From Paramecium sonneborni (lineage: Eukaryota; Ciliophora; Oligohymenophorea; Peniculida; Parameciidae): DNA of 64,000 bases. The notes under the pieces are model-generated. The model saw only the letters and a program-made list of their open reading frames with translations, searched no databases and was not told where the DNA came from. The DNA lies in assembly GCA_905182985.1 (NCBI GenBank), contig CAJJDN010000043.1:224112-288111 (forward strand), given 5' to 3'. This document shows, one piece after another, positions 1 through 13,322 of the stretch. The position numbers were made by a program, and so were the translations under genes. Position 1 is the stretch's first letter; each line of letters opens with the position of its first letter.

Positions 1-1366
1 TTTAGTATAGAATTATTTTTTTTTCAAAATACTTCTCTATTTATTCTCAAAAACATGTAGACTAACCTTTCAGATTAAATTAATTCATTCAAGTAATCGA
101 ATAACCTAATAGTTGAAATATTTTACAATGATAATTTGTAATATATATAAATTTTATAGACTCTGAATATGTAACACACTTTTTATATAGTATTTATTTA
201 TTTTTTTTGTAAAATTCCTTTTCTCATTTTCAGACGATAAATACTGACTATTACTTATCTATACACATCCAAAGTTTATGTGAGTTCCGCTTTTTAAAAT
301 TATTGACTTTTTAATAAAAAACTTATCTTCCCTTTATTTATAAACTTAAATTAAAAGGATTTATTTAAATTATTTCAAGATCTTCTTAAAGAATTAACTA
401 ATTATTTTCTTATTCAATTAAAGTATATTTAAAGTAAATACCCTTTATGAAAACAAATAAATTTAGCCCTAATAGAATTCAAATAACCATTGAATGTAAT
501 TAAAAGAATTCTCTTATTATAATTTATTATAAATACTTATAGGAATTTGCAATATAAACTTTATCAATAATAGTTTTTTCAAACATCCATATCTTAAAAC
601 TACTTAATCCTATATGGTAATATAAATTTTAATTATTTAATCTTTTCTTTAAGTTAATCAACTAATTTATTTTTAAAAGAAAAATATATGATCATCTCTC
701 ATTTTCAAATTAATTTAGTATTTAGAATTACATTATTCTGATAGCTTTAAAAGATTTTAAAATTCTTTTTAATTAAATAAGTTAGGTATATCCTACATAT
801 TGATTCATTGTAATTAAAGTCTCTAAGTTTGATTCAAGCATACATGTAATATAATTAAACAAATAATGAAGAAAATAGATTGAAATTGAAGGAATATGTA
901 AAATAGTTGATAATGTTTGTTCATTTTAATTTGTACAAATTCTCAAATGTCTAAAATATCATTTATAATCATTAAGCTAAGTCGTAGAAATATGAAAGAA
1001 AGAGCAAATTAAAATTTAAACATTTTTTTAAATTAGGGAGATTAGTTTGTTAAATATCTATAAGTAATTTGTTAAATTTATTATTATATTTATTTCTAAT
1101 AATTTTTGGAGTAGTAAATAAGATTGGAAAATATTTTGATTTTTTACATTTAAGAATTTATAGTATATATTTACTAATTTAATATTATGATAACTTTTTC
1201 CAAGTTTAAACCTTTAGTTATCATTATTATTATTTTTGGTTTGCTAAATATCAAATATGGATGTTTTTAGTATAAATAAAAAAGAATAATACTTGAACTT
1301 ATTTAACTTAGATCTTAATTTTATATAAAGAATTGTAATTAATTAATTCTGTTAACAATTTCAAAT
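1..1366. other. AT-rich stretch without a recognisable gene
   Basis: No frame on either strand, read with the ciliate code, gives a convincing protein here. The sequence is poly-A/T tracts and short degenerate words. No telomeric C4A2/C3A4 array and no tRNA-like cloverleaf was noticed. More than 1.3 kb without a gene is long compared with the rest of the window, where gaps are mostly under 300 bp. It may contain the promoter of the phosphatase gene, or decayed sequence. Confidence 0.6.
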
Positions 1367-3593
1367 ATGTTTTACAGCAGATCTAATCCAAAATTGTCAG
1401 ATTATTAGAACAAATTAAACACATCAACATATTCAAGTAAATCACGTGGATCTTTTAAAGAAATTTCACCTGATACTAGAAGTAAATATTTATGATATTC
1501 ATTTAGATATTACTCCTAACAATCCAAATAGACCATTAACTGCTCGCAACGAATATACAAATCCATCAAAGGTCAAATAATTACTAAATAATTTAATTTA
1601 AGGTGATTAAAACAAGACCTCAACGTAATTGTTTGGATAAAGCATATTTCAAAAAAAATAAATTGAAAGTACATCTAGCAGAGGTGAAAGTTTATGTAAA
1701 TTTTATTATGATTTTTATAGTATCTAGTAGAATAAGTAATTTTGGAAAGTAAAATATCAAATCACCATCAAATAATGAAACATTTCTAAAATCTGCTTTT
1801 ATAGTTCCAGATACTAGTAGAGATTAAGATAAGAAACCACATTAGAATTTGTATTATTAATCTAATAAACAAAATGATTCTACTGCTTCATAACAAAAAT
1901 CCTGCAAAAACTCAAAATTATTAACAATTTCATAAATAGCATAATAATGTAAAAAAAACAGCACAACCCCCACAAGATAGAATACGATTAATAATGAAAA
2001 TATTAATAACTTAAATAACATTAATAGCAAGGCAAATAGCAATCAGAAAAATAAATAGTAATAAACTTTCATTGCTTAAGTAGGCAGCAATAAAAAGAAG
2101 TAATTTGATTAAATATTCTTAGCACAACAACCTATTTGGAGACTTTTAATATTTTAAAATAGAAGCTTGATAATAATAATAATGTTTAATAGAATTCTGG
2201 AAAGAAATAAAATGAAAAATCTGTTAATGTTTCACCAATTAAATCTCCAAAATCTAAAATAGAAAATACAAAAATAACAGGATTCTAAATGATTGATGAT
2301 GCCACTTAATAAAATATATATAAATCCCTTTTGCAAAAGGAACAGTTATGGAATGATATAATAATTTTATTAGATAATCCAAATCAAATGACTTTAGCAA
2401 CAAAATGTACTTAACTTTAGAAGCTAATACGATTGATTAGTGAAAAAATTCATGTATTAATTATGATTATGTGATAAGAGTGAATATTTATTTAGAATAG
2501 AACCTCATATACTTGAGATATTTTTATATGAATCCTTTGCTTGTTATCTATTAGTTAGTGATTACTTATAAGATTAAACAAATGAAGATCATAATATAAA
2601 GAATTTGATTTAGTATATAATAAGTAGTAATCTCTATGTGCTTCAAGTGTTAGAAAATGTAACAAACAACTAATTAAATTTAAATTTATTAAAATAAAGA
2701 ATAGATTTAAGAACTTTTAATGTTCGTAAAGTTTGTCCAAAAGGGAAGCAGGCTTTGCAAAAGAATAATTTTATAATTAAGTCAATTTTGGGATTGATGT
2801 ACTTTTTCTAATCAATATAAAAGTCTAAAGGATTGACGAAATAACACGCCCGGAAATCTTTATGATATTATCTCGAATAACTACAACACCTGAATAATAT
2901 ATATTATAATAGAAGAAAATAAACTCTTAGATTGAGTAAATAATGCCTCTTGATTTGGAAAGAGCTTTAGCAGCATCAAATAAAGATTATACATTAGTTT
3001 TAGATTTGGATGAAACTTTAGTTCATTATTAAGAAGTAAATCAATACAGTATTCTTAAGTTTCCTAAAGGAGGAGGATAATTTTTGGTCAGACCATTTGC
3101 AGAAGAATTCTTAGAATCATTATCTAAATATTACGAAATATTTATATTTACTGCTGCACTTCCTGATTATGCCAATTTTATCATTGACATTATTGATTAG
3201 AAAGGAGTAGTTAAGTAACGATTATATAGAGATAAAACTATTTATAAAGATTAAGTTTACATTAAAGTATTAATTTTATTATAAATTTTAGGATCTTTCA
3301 ATTTTAAATCGAAGTTTATCTAAAGTAATTATAGTTGATAATATGCCAGAAAATTTTTAATTACAACCTGAAAATGGAATTTATATTTAAAGTTGGTTTG
3401 GAGATACTAAAGATAGAGCATTAAAAGATTTGTAACCTTTATTAGAATGTATAATTTTATTCAAATTTATTTAGAAATTGCAATTAAAAAATGTAAAGAT
3501 ATTAGGGTAGCATTAAATTAATTTAGAGAATAAATGATTGAGAGAGTTTAAATGGGGATTAAAAATCCTTATTAATATCTTTAATTAAATTGA
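1367..3593 (+). CDS. FCP1/SCP-type (NIF) protein phosphatase with Q/N-rich N-terminus
   Basis: The last third encodes a haloacid-dehalogenase phosphatase domain of the FCP1/SCP class. DLDETLVH (near 3003) carries the DxDxT catalytic motif, followed by FLVRPFAEEFL, FIFTAALPDYA and a VDNMPENF/NGIYIQSWFGD block, the usual order in NIF domains. These enzymes dephosphorylate serine, for example in the Pol II CTD; the substrate here is unknown. The N-terminal half is low complexity, rich in Ser, Asn and Gln. The frame requires introns near 1483, 1577, 2102, 2475, 2801, 3267 and 3450, mostly 23-33 nt. The start is the first ATG giving a continuous spliced frame and the stop is TGA. Domain call firm, exact N-terminal exons less so. 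Confidence 0.85.
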
Positions 3594-3847
3594 AAATTAA
3601 AAGGCAATTTTGTTATAAAATATTATTATTATTCATTGATTGGCTATTAAACTCTTAATTCTTAATATTATCCTATATATTTATGTTTATGAGCTGTTCT
3701 ATATATAAAAATGTCATTTAAATTAAATTTTTTGTATTATTTAGATTGTAGATTCTGCATTATTTAATCTGTTATTCAATGAATGGTTTAAATCATGAAG
3801 TAAAAGAATATAGAATATATAATTTATATTAAAGTAATTATATCATT

Positions 3848-4983
3848 ATGGATTTTAAGACATGGATTGAATAAAAGGCAACAAAGACATTCATTATAAT
3901 CATTGTTATTTAAATGGCTTATTTAGTTAGTATATTCTTAGCCGATGTTATCGTGAGTATTTTTAATGCAAATTAATATAGATCAATAATAAAAAAAAAA
4001 TCCTAATCAATCTTATGATATTTGTGATTGGAGTATAGATGATTATTACAAATGGTCAGTGCTTTTTTTATTTTAAATCGGTGATTGTTACTATGTATTT
4101 AATGCGGTAATAAAAATGATTTTATTGTAAGATTTACAAATCAAATGTTTTGGAGTTATTTGCCTACATAATAATATAATTAATAACCTTTATGTGTACA
4201 TTTGCAAGATTTTTTCGACCTAGTTCATACTTCTAAAATCCTGAGACTGATAATGGAAATAAAGTATTAGCAGTATTCGATTATATTTACTTGTTATATT
4301 CATTTTGTATATTTGTTTTGACTATTGTTTGCTATAAACCTTTTTATGAAGTTTTTGTTTACAGAAATATTATGAAAGTTGGAGCATCACTAGAAAGATA
4401 AAGTATATTTAAATAATAATTGATTATTAGAAATATTCAGAAACTACTCTAATTTTAGTGCATTTATGAAATTGTATTTTTTAATATCCTTAAGTACATT
4501 TTTAACATTTTTCTTTTTCTTTGATGTAACATATTGGTACCTCTATTTAATTGATTCATTTGTAATTCTATTTTAAATTGCAAGTATTGTGATTGGATAC
4601 ATGGCTGTATTATATAATTTTAATAGATTTAGTTAAGAGATGAAAATGTATAAAAATTCTGGACCTATATTGCAATGATAGTTTTGGTACAAGTCTACAT
4701 TCTAACCAAAACAGTATATTATATGATATATTACTATAATAAAAAAAATAGTATTAACAATGATGATTGTTTAACATATGCAGATAATCCTTATGGAGAT
4801 ACTTATACTGTGATAATAGTTATTGGAACAACCTTTGCATGTTTAATAATAATGTTATTTGATGTTTATTATGCAATATAATGTAAAATTGGATTTGGAA
4901 ATGGTTTAAAAGAGGCATTAAAGAGTTCAATATCAGAGCAAGGATAGGAATTAGGAGAGAGTAGTTTTAACTCATAAAAATGA
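3848..4983 (+). CDS. Multipass membrane protein, family not recognised
   Basis: Spliced frame of roughly 330-350 codons starting MDFKTWIEQKA, followed at once by a hydrophobic segment (FIIIIVIQMAYLVSIFLA). Further hydrophobic stretches lie near 4265-4345 (YIYLLYSFCIFVLTIVC), 4480-4620 and 4810-4875 (VIIVIGTTFACLIIMLF). The likely topology is about seven membrane passes with a short polar tail rich in Ser, Glu and Gln. Short introns are needed near 3953, 4107 and 4648. No catalytic motif is visible. It could be a receptor-like or transport protein. The next gene is convergent. Confidence 0.7.
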
Positions 4984-5052
4984 AATATGTGTTATTTGTA
5001 TATCTATTGATTACCATACATATTTCATTTATATTATTACACATTAATTTTA

Positions 5053-6401
5053 TCATTTAAGCCAAAAATTACTGATTATCATAGCGAATATTGTTGCGAA
5101 CATTATTCCAGTATTATTTGTCATTGAATTTATACACATACATAATTCCTTGCAATTTTAGGGTAAGAATGATCCAGAAACTATTAAATAATTCACATTC
5201 ACATAACTTGCACCTCCCATTAATCCTACCCATAACATTAAACAAATCTATATTGAAATATTTAATTGATAATTAGAATAATAATAAATAATAGCTATTA
5301 TTGCCCATAATCCACAATTTATTCCTTAAATAATAGTTAATAAAGTAACATTTTTTATTTAAATAATTTTTAATGATGATCTTGATATAAATACACCAAT
5401 TTGATAACAAAATGCTAAAATAGCATAAGCATTTATTTCAAAATAATTTCCATCACTTTTAGCTGGATTTGCACGATCTGCCCAACAAGTTAATACAAAA
5501 TATTCAAAAAAATATACTGCACCTAAATTTAAGGAATATGTCCAAGCTAAATTAAGAACACATCTCATATTTTCCAAACTCATTTACAAATTATCTGTAC
5601 TTTCATCTTCTTCTTCTTCTTCTACTATTTTTACTTTTGATAAACTTTTTCTTTTATTATCTAACCATGAAAAATTGTATAGATATATTAACAAAAAAGG
5701 AATAGCTGTTATAAATATCTATTTTTAAAATTTAGTAATACCCAAAAATCTGTAAATTATAATGCCCTTAAAACTAAGAAAAACCCAGAACCAAATATTC
5801 CTGCAAAACCTGTTCCTGAACTCCAAAATCCAATCAAAGAAGAACTAAATGATTTACAATAACCAAGCATAGTAGCTTCTCCAAATGATTACATACAACC
5901 ACATAAAGTAGCACCTAAAAGGGATATATAGAATGCATAATCCTATTCAATAGTAGTACTATATATATTTATAATATCTATATATATTACCATACACCTA
6001 TAATAATGAAACTAACTGCAGATAAAAATATTGCAACATAGATTCTTTTTTTATGTTAGATTTTAATAAATAATTTAGCATTCATGAATACCATCCCAAT
6101 TGATAGGAAGATCAAAGAACTATTTTAAAATTCAAGATTTACAAATTGAATGCACTCATAAAGGATTCCATATCAAAATGTTTTGCTATAGATTGAGCAG
6201 AAGTAGCAACTAAAACATATCCTGTATTATTGATTAATCCACATAAAAACATAGCTAATGAATACTTTATTTAGTTTTATTAAACATCTCGTTCCTAATT
6301 ACTCTAATATACAATACTAATATAGATTCTGATGTATTTTCATCTTAATTTAATGATTAATATGTACCATAAGTTTAATTTGTTTAGAGTTAGTCTTTCA
6401 T
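5053..6401 (-). CDS. CLN3: CLN3/battenin-family lysosomal membrane protein
   Basis: Reads as a complete CLN3 homologue of about 400 residues. Near the N-terminus is GLINNTGYVLVATSAQSIA, matching the first conserved transmembrane block of battenin. The C-terminal half has the family signature YQIGVFISRSSL, then GLMGGASYVN close to the end. Family members are multipass endolysosomal proteins linked to lysosomal pH, lipid and glycerophosphodiester homeostasis; that role here is inferred from homology. Two short introns (about 23-24 nt) in the 5' part place the start at MKDQLQTNQTYDE. An acidic, Lys-rich loop near 5590-5640 lies between membrane segments. Confidence 0.9.
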
Positions 6402-6473
6402 TATTAAATGTTTCTTAATTTATTATAATTATTTAGAGGTGATAAATAAATTGATCATCCAATTCTAGGGCAA

Positions 6474-6873
6474 ATGTCATGCAAAAGTCTTTAAGAAGCA
6501 TACAAAAACTGTATGAGTTTCATTGATAATGAATAGTATCAATAAAAATAATGTCGCCCTTATTATAATTTATGTATGTTGCTAAATAATTAATTTTTGT
6601 TTAGCTGTCTCTTGCTTTTAAGCTAAGGATGATGTAGAATTTCAATAATTTATTGATGAAAAAATAGATGAAAGAAGAAGACTTGTTAAAGTAAAAATCA
6701 ATCTATATCTAAAGTTTTTAAAAGAAAACAAATCTTAATTGCCTGAATTGTAAAAATCAAATTAACAATAATTTTTTAATTTATTTTAATTTGTAGATGA
6801 TGAATAAGTATAAGAAGAATAAGTCAAAAACTTTTATTAAAAGTAATAATAGGAGAATAAAAAGTATTTGTGA
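6474..6873 (+). CDS. Small twin CX9C (CHCH-type) protein
   Basis: Short protein of about 110 residues beginning MSCKSLQEAYKNC. Two CX9C pairs are visible: Cys3-Cys13, and a second pair in CRPYYNLSVSC after a 13-residue loop. That is the helical-hairpin pattern of proteins imported through the Mia40 pathway into the mitochondrial intermembrane space. The second half is charged and Gln-rich (DEKIDERRRLVK, then a QQQENKK tail). One 31-nt intron lies between the CX9C pairs, and a second of 24 nt is likely near 6690. Many twin CX9C proteins are respiratory-chain assembly factors, but the subfamily is not identifiable. It ends 17 bp before the end of the convergent scramblase gene. Confidence 0.75.
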
Positions 6874-6890
6874 AATGAATGAATTTATTT

Positions 6891-7694
6891 TCAAAAATTT
6901 TCAAACCACAAATAATCAATAAAAATAGTACACATAATTATTAATGCTTTATCTTTTTCACTAGCACTATCTGGGAATATAATACCATCTAAGAATAATA
7001 AAAATGATCAAAATACATTAATCAGCTTTAGAACAACATTCATTAGACCATCCATAGAATAAATGTTCTATTTACCCATTTGTATAATTTTGACTAATTA
7101 ATTATTCTTCTGCAGGTCTTTTATCAATAATTGAATATTTGATAGATTTGCAAGATTAAAAAGGTAAAAAACATATTAGACCTTTTTATTTAATATTTGC
7201 AGTAATTTCATAAATAAGGTATTCATTACTATCATATATGAATAATTAATGAAACATGCCTTTCATAAAAGTACAGCATTATTCTTAAACAATTTTTCCT
7301 ACATATTCTCCTTCATATTAAACTTTCATTTCATTTTTTTAAATAAAAGGAATGGCAAATTTTCTTTCTGCTTAGATTGGAATATTGTTATAAAAATCTC
7401 TAGAAGTAATACTTAAAGGTCTTAAACTAGGACAACAAATAGTCCTCATAAATTTATGGTTTTCTTCTTCTTCAATATCCATAATTTTCTGAGTGAAATG
7501 ATAATTACAAATACCATTCCAATTTATGAAAACGTTTGATTAGATTAAAAGAGCTTGAAATTATTTGGAAGTTCACAAGGAAATAAAGGAATACCAATAT
7601 TTGATGGAATAGGAAGAGTACAAACACAATATTCAAGGGGATCATTTTCTTATTGTAACAGTGCAAATTTAACAAATTTGAGTCCTTCTGTCAT
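6891..7694 (-). CDS. Phospholipid scramblase family protein
   Basis: About 250 residues. After a short N-terminal region come a cysteine-containing block (TICCPSLRPLSI) and a beta-rich core including YEGEYVGKIVQEQCC, FIYDSNEYLIYEIT and KYSIIDKRPAEE. It ends with YGIIFPDSASEKDKALII and a terminal hydrophobic helix FIDYLWFENF. This order matches the scramblase/LURP fold: palmitoylated Cys cluster, 12-stranded barrel, and the segment corresponding to GIxFPxDLDxKxKAxLIG. Members move phospholipids between leaflets or act as membrane-anchored regulators. A 28-nt intron lies just before the last exon. The start MTEGLKFVKFA is the first ATG in frame. Confidence 0.85.
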
Positions 7695-7819
7695 TATTAA
7701 AATAAAATTATTTAAATTTATATAAAATAATGAGATATAATAATATTAAATATATATTTATATACTTGTATTAAATAATTAGAATAAATAAATATTTAAT
7801 TTAGGTTCATAAATTATTA

Positions 7820-8661
7820 ATGTTTGCTAATCTTCCTGGTAAAGTAGCTTTAATCACTGGTTCTACAAGTGGCATAGGTTTATCAGTAGCAAAGAAATTG
7901 GCATCTTAAGGAGTTCACATAGGACTTAATGGATTTGCAAAGCCTGAGGAAGTAGTTGCAATAAGAAAAGAGATAGAGAATTAATTTAAAGTAAAGACAT
8001 TTTATCATGGAGCAGATTTAAAAGAAGCCCCATAAGTAAATTATATAATAAATGATAGGTTAAAAGTATGGTATAAGAAACAAGTTAAGCATTGGGAAGT
8101 GTGGATATTTTAGTAAATAATGCAGGAATATAATATATTGAAAGCGCAGTAAACTTTCCAGAATAAAAATTTAATGAGATAATAGCAATAAATTTAACTG
8201 CAGCATTTCTTACCACTAAATATGCATTACCAAAGATGTTGAATTAAAATTGGGGACGTATTATAAATATAGCTAGTGTTCATGGTATGAAGTAGTATTG
8301 ATTAAAAATAGGTTTGGTTGCATCAGTAAATAAATGTGCTTATGTAGCTGCAAAACATGGTATAGTTGGATTAACAAAAGCAACAGCATTAGAAGTTGCT
8401 AAAACAGGAGTTACTATAAATGCAGTATGTCCAGGATGGGTTATGACTAAATTAATTGAAACTTAAATCTAATAGAGAGCTGATTAATATAAAATATCAT
8501 TTGAAGAAGCTTAAATTAAATTATTAGAAGAGAAATAACCATCTGTTACACCTGTTTAAACTGAATAATTAGGAGATTTAATTACATTCTTATGTTCTAA
8601 TTCAGCTTCATAAATTAAAGGATCCACTTATACCATGGATGGAGGATGGACAGCATAATGA
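7820..8661 (+). CDS. Short-chain dehydrogenase, D-3-hydroxybutyrate dehydrogenase-like
   Basis: Complete SDR of about 260 residues. The N-terminal cofactor motif is ITGSTSGIGLSVA, followed by VNNAGIQ, the catalytic Ser in INIASVHG, and YVAAKHG carrying the Tyr/Lys pair. Downstream INAVCPGWVMTKLIETQI and the C-terminal STYTMDGGW resemble bacterial-type 3-hydroxybutyrate dehydrogenases more than other SDRs. That enzyme interconverts 3-hydroxybutyrate and acetoacetate with NAD. Two introns (about 23 and 27 nt, near 8035 and 8284) are needed; the second restores HGLVAS across the splice. Substrate assignment rests on motif resemblance and is less certain than the fold. Confidence 0.85.
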
Positions 8662-8692
8662 TCAATAAAATTATTATATAAAAGTTAATCAA

Positions 8693-11600
8693 TCATCTTT
8701 TCTTTTATGCAATCTGAATTATATTTTAATTCAAGTATCTTTTTGGTGATATCAATAACAATGATGTTTAACATGTATTTATTGAATCTATTTACATTTT
8801 CAATAATAATCGACCTAAAATCCATATTATTGATAATCCCAATACTCCTACACTTAAAATAAATATCATCAAGGTTTCTTTATATATTGACAATGACTTA
8901 TTAAATTATAATTATGCAGTACTTACTACTTTATCATATGCCTAAATTAAAATATCACTTCCATAATCTATGTAAAGGATATGTTCTAAACTTTCCAGAA
9001 AGTCATTCAAATTCTCTTTAGAGTTATTACCATTATCATTTTAAAAGAACTAAGGATAAGATTCAATTATCTTCTTTATTTAAGTTATCAAATATTTCAT
9101 TCCATGTTCATAGTATTATAAACTCTATGGATTATGAATATAAGTTTAAGTTTCATTGCATTAAATTCCTATATTGGCTTAACAAATATTGTCTTCATTT
9201 AATGTCTCCAAATTTAACTTTAATTCTTCATCACTTATTATTGATATAAAATTATTATTAAATTCTATATATTAATCTTATTTATCACTTCTTAATTCTT
9301 TAGAATAATTAATATATTACTCTTAACTCATTATATTTATAAATGTATTCGAATTATATGTCTCATATGTTATTAAATCCATGTTACTTATTATATTCAT
9401 AAAAGAAGATTAAGATAACTTAAAATTAAATAACAAATCTATGTTTGTCAATAGCTATTATGAAAGTATGAATATCACAAAGAAAATTGTTAAAAAATAA
9501 GCCAAAATTACAAATAATCCAACTAATAAAATAATTATATATTTTGTTTAATTTATCTATTATTTCTTCAACTTTTCATATAATTTATATTTGTTTTTCT
9601 TATTATTTGTATTTAACAATTAATTTTAACTTTGATCAGTTAATTATTGATTATGAAATTACATATTATCTGCACTACTTTCAAACATTCTTGTTTCAGA
9701 AACAAAATCAATTAACATCCACTCATACAAAGATTTTTTAAAAATTGATTATACTTATTCATATGTTTCTATTTCATCCTAAACTTCACATATTTACAAT
9801 TTCATGACCACTTTATATAATCTTCGATGGTCATTACCTAATCTTGAGATCAAAGGAATCTAAAGAAATTGTAATAACATAACCAAAAAGAATATTATCA
9901 CCATATAAATAGTTAATAATTACTAAATATATTCTTCATTTTCTATTTTATCATCATAACAATAATCAAAAGCTAAATTTGGTAATTAGCCTATTTCTTA
10001 TAAATTAGCTACAGAAATGTTAGTTATTATTTCATTTTATAAAGAACTATTTCTAATTCTGTAAAATTAAGCTAAACTCATTTAGATAGTCTCCTATAAT
10101 GTTGGTTTTAAATTTAATTTATATTCTACATCATAAAATTTATTTACACTAAATTAAACTTAATTGATTTCAAATTATTAATGACTTTATAAATTAATTA
10201 AACTTTACAAACTTATTTCAATTTAAGCTAAGTAAAACTCTCTTAGTTTTTGATTCATTTCAAATTCAGATTCTAATTTTAATCGATAAAGCCCTTATGT
10301 AATTTAAGAATATGCTTTTTAAGTAGATAACATTAAATCAATCAAATTTAGACAATCACTAAAATTATACTTTTAGTAAACAGCTATTGTTAACAAAATG
10401 ATATAACCAACAATTAAAAATAATACGATATAAAGTAGATATTTTTATATTTTAAAAGTAGTAGGATTTATAAATTCTTCTATTTTTGATAAAGTCTATT
10501 TATAATTAGAATCAAATAATTTAAGATTTTCTGAATATTTAACTTAATATTCCTCTTAAATTTATTGTTATGATGCTCTACTATCCATAGCTAATTTACT
10601 ATCATTTTCATTAAAGAAATCTTATTATTTTTTCTTAATAAAAGCTTTGGAATTCATTTTAGCTAATTCCTTATCTGAACATCTTATTTAAGATTCTTAT
10701 GAATTTATAGTGAGTTTTTATTGTATTTCCACTTCATCACTTCTACTTGATAATAATTGAACATTATCAATTTATTTAAAAGGACTAGAAATTTAATCTA
10801 ATTTTTAAGAATCCATATAAATATCTTCAAGATAATGAGAAGGATGTGATGGAAATAGATAATTATTAACTTCAATATCATGATAACTTTTCTATTCACT
10901 AATATTTCCTTAAACACTCATCGAATCATCTTCTGTTTATAATTGTTATTCTAATAATTATCTTTTAGATTAAAAATTTTAAAATGTTTATTTAATTGTA
11001 TCTCTAACCTATCTTTTATATCCCATAGTTGTAAGTAGTTATTATTCATTTACATTCAATTCAATTAAAAACATTTATTATTTTAAGTCGATATCATTTT
11101 TCTTATATCTATATTCTTCATAATTAACTGAATAAAAAACAGGAACAGGATTGAAATCTTATGGTGTAATTTTTTCAATATATTTTGTATATTTATCCTA
11201 ATAAACTTTTTCAGCTCTTGTTTTTAATTAATCACTATCTTATTCACTTGGAATAGAGACTTAAGTTTAAGATTGTGGTTTTACTGAAGTCTTTTACATT
11301 TCTGATTATCTAGTTGTTCCAAATTATAATGCTTAATGTCGCTTTAAATGTTCATCATAAAAAAATGCACATAACTTCTCATTAAAAATAGTAACTGCTT
11401 ATTGAATACTTATAGAATCACTTTCTTAATCATATTTTTATCCCTTATACTGACTACCACTTGAAAAATTATTAGATTGAACACGAGTATCATCTATAAT
11501 TTTTGATAAAGCTTTTTCATATTATTATACAAATAAATGTAAATCTTCTGGAACAAATAAATATGTCTCTTTATTAGAAACTACACTATTACTATTTTCT

Positions 11601-13322
11601 AGATCAATTAAATTAGGATATCTATTTTTTGGAGGTGTTTCCCCATCCATTAAATATTCTATTCCTGTTTATTCTATTTCTTTACAAATAAATGGTAATA
11701 TCATCCATATTAATACTTTATTATAAAAATCATCAATTGTTAAAATTGAATTTGACCATTATTGTTAATAAACATCAAAACTTTCACTTTCTAATGAGGA
11801 TACATCAGATTTGCTTTTTTCAACACTTTACTATTTAAGTGATGATAAATTCTGATTTGATCTTAATCTCTACAATCTATCTATCATTTTAAATAAACCT
11901 TATGTTACGCCTAAAATATTTCCATTTACATCAAATAAAATATGTTACACTCCTTTAAATACAACATTCTTTAATTTTTTAGCTTCTTCTCCTGATACTT
12001 TTGGTTGTTACTCTTCCAAAGATTTAAGACATCCTATCATAGTAAAGTCATCTCTTAAATTCTTACTGAAATTATGAGCAAGATAAACTTAGCATCTAAT
12101 TAATGTCTTATCATATATCTTTGCAAATGTTTAAAAGTACTTACCTATTCTTGCTGTTCCTCCTCTTCTTATATAATTTTACATTATTTCATCATGAACT
12201 GGTGATAACCAACTAGGCATTAATGTATTAATGTTTCCCTTTGTAAAATCTAAAAATGCCTCCATTGGATTATCAAAATGTCCAAATCCAAAAAATTTTG
12301 GTATCAAAGGTGAAATTACTTCATTTAATACTTTTCCTATATTTGGTCCTGAGGCTATACACACTTTTACAGATATTGCTTCTCCTTTAAAAAAATTAAT
12401 ATTTGTAATCTCAAATGTATTCATACTTTTTTCTTATTACAAAATCTCTCTTCTCTCTAACAAATATTATATATTTCTTACCCTTTTCTAATTCAAAATA
12501 TTTTCTTACATTATTAAACAACAATAAATCAATTAAAGCACTATACTTTAAAAATTAAACATTAAAAGTTCTTCCATTTGTATAAAATATTGGGTGATAA
12601 ATCTTTAATTAATCTAAAATTTAATTTTTTAGTTATTACAACTTTTATACTTATTGTTCAATATCTGAAAAATTTATATATTTACCTGCTAAATAACCTT
12701 TCCAAAATTATATCTTAAAATTGCTCAATTATATCAATAAAGGAAGTATATTTGATTTTATTTGTTCCATTTAATATAATGTTTAAACAATGCTTCTTTC
12801 ACTTTTACTCACTTATAATTTCACATTAGATACTCTTGTATCTTTATTTATATTATAATTTTCATCCTTTTGCATTTATGCTTACAAAAGAAATTATAAC
12901 AATAGACACATTTATATAAAATAAAATGAATAATCTTTTTTCTTCTAAAATAAAATCTTTAACTCTTAATAACTTTTAGGAGCATTATTTCGATATTTAT
13001 CAATAAATGTCAAGAATTTTAGACTATAAATTTCTAGATTTTTAGTATCACTTCTATGTTTTTCAAATCCTATTCTAAATAAGCATGATATTAAAATAAC
13101 TGCATCATCCCATCTTAATATCCCACTAGCACCAAACTTACGGCATTAACATTTAATAGATTAACATCTATTCAAATGTAAACTAAATTTTTAAATCAAT
13201 TCTATTGTTCTCTTTTTACTCTTCTATGTTGCTTAAATTATTTCAAAGAAATCTTCTATAATCAATAATTCCTAATATTAATTTATAGTGTTATGATATG
13301 TTTTTAATCTTTTATCTTACAT
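8693..13322 (-). CDS. Large TmcB-like PAS-domain membrane protein
   Basis: Very long minus-strand frame of about 1450 residues. Reading 5' to 3' it has a helical region with FKIQFWKGYLAG, then FNVQFLKYSALIDLL and the linker YFELEKERREIL. A PAS domain follows (GHFDNPMEAFLDFTKGN, INTLMPSWLSPVHDEIM), then long acidic/Gln-rich linkers. The C-terminal part holds several hydrophobic segments ending with LMIFILSVGVLGLSIIWILG. This matches the big ciliate family annotated as tiny macrocysts protein B/C-like. Those relatives usually start with a multipass N-terminal region, which I do not see here, so the gene may be 5'-truncated or diverged. Introns near 12480 (25 nt) and 12140 restore the frame. Role presumed sensory; ligand unknown. 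Confidence 0.8.

Noticed and set aside
12231..12491. Plus-strand frame inside the PAS-protein gene
   Set aside because: It lies opposite the conserved PAS block of the minus-strand gene and has no independent features.
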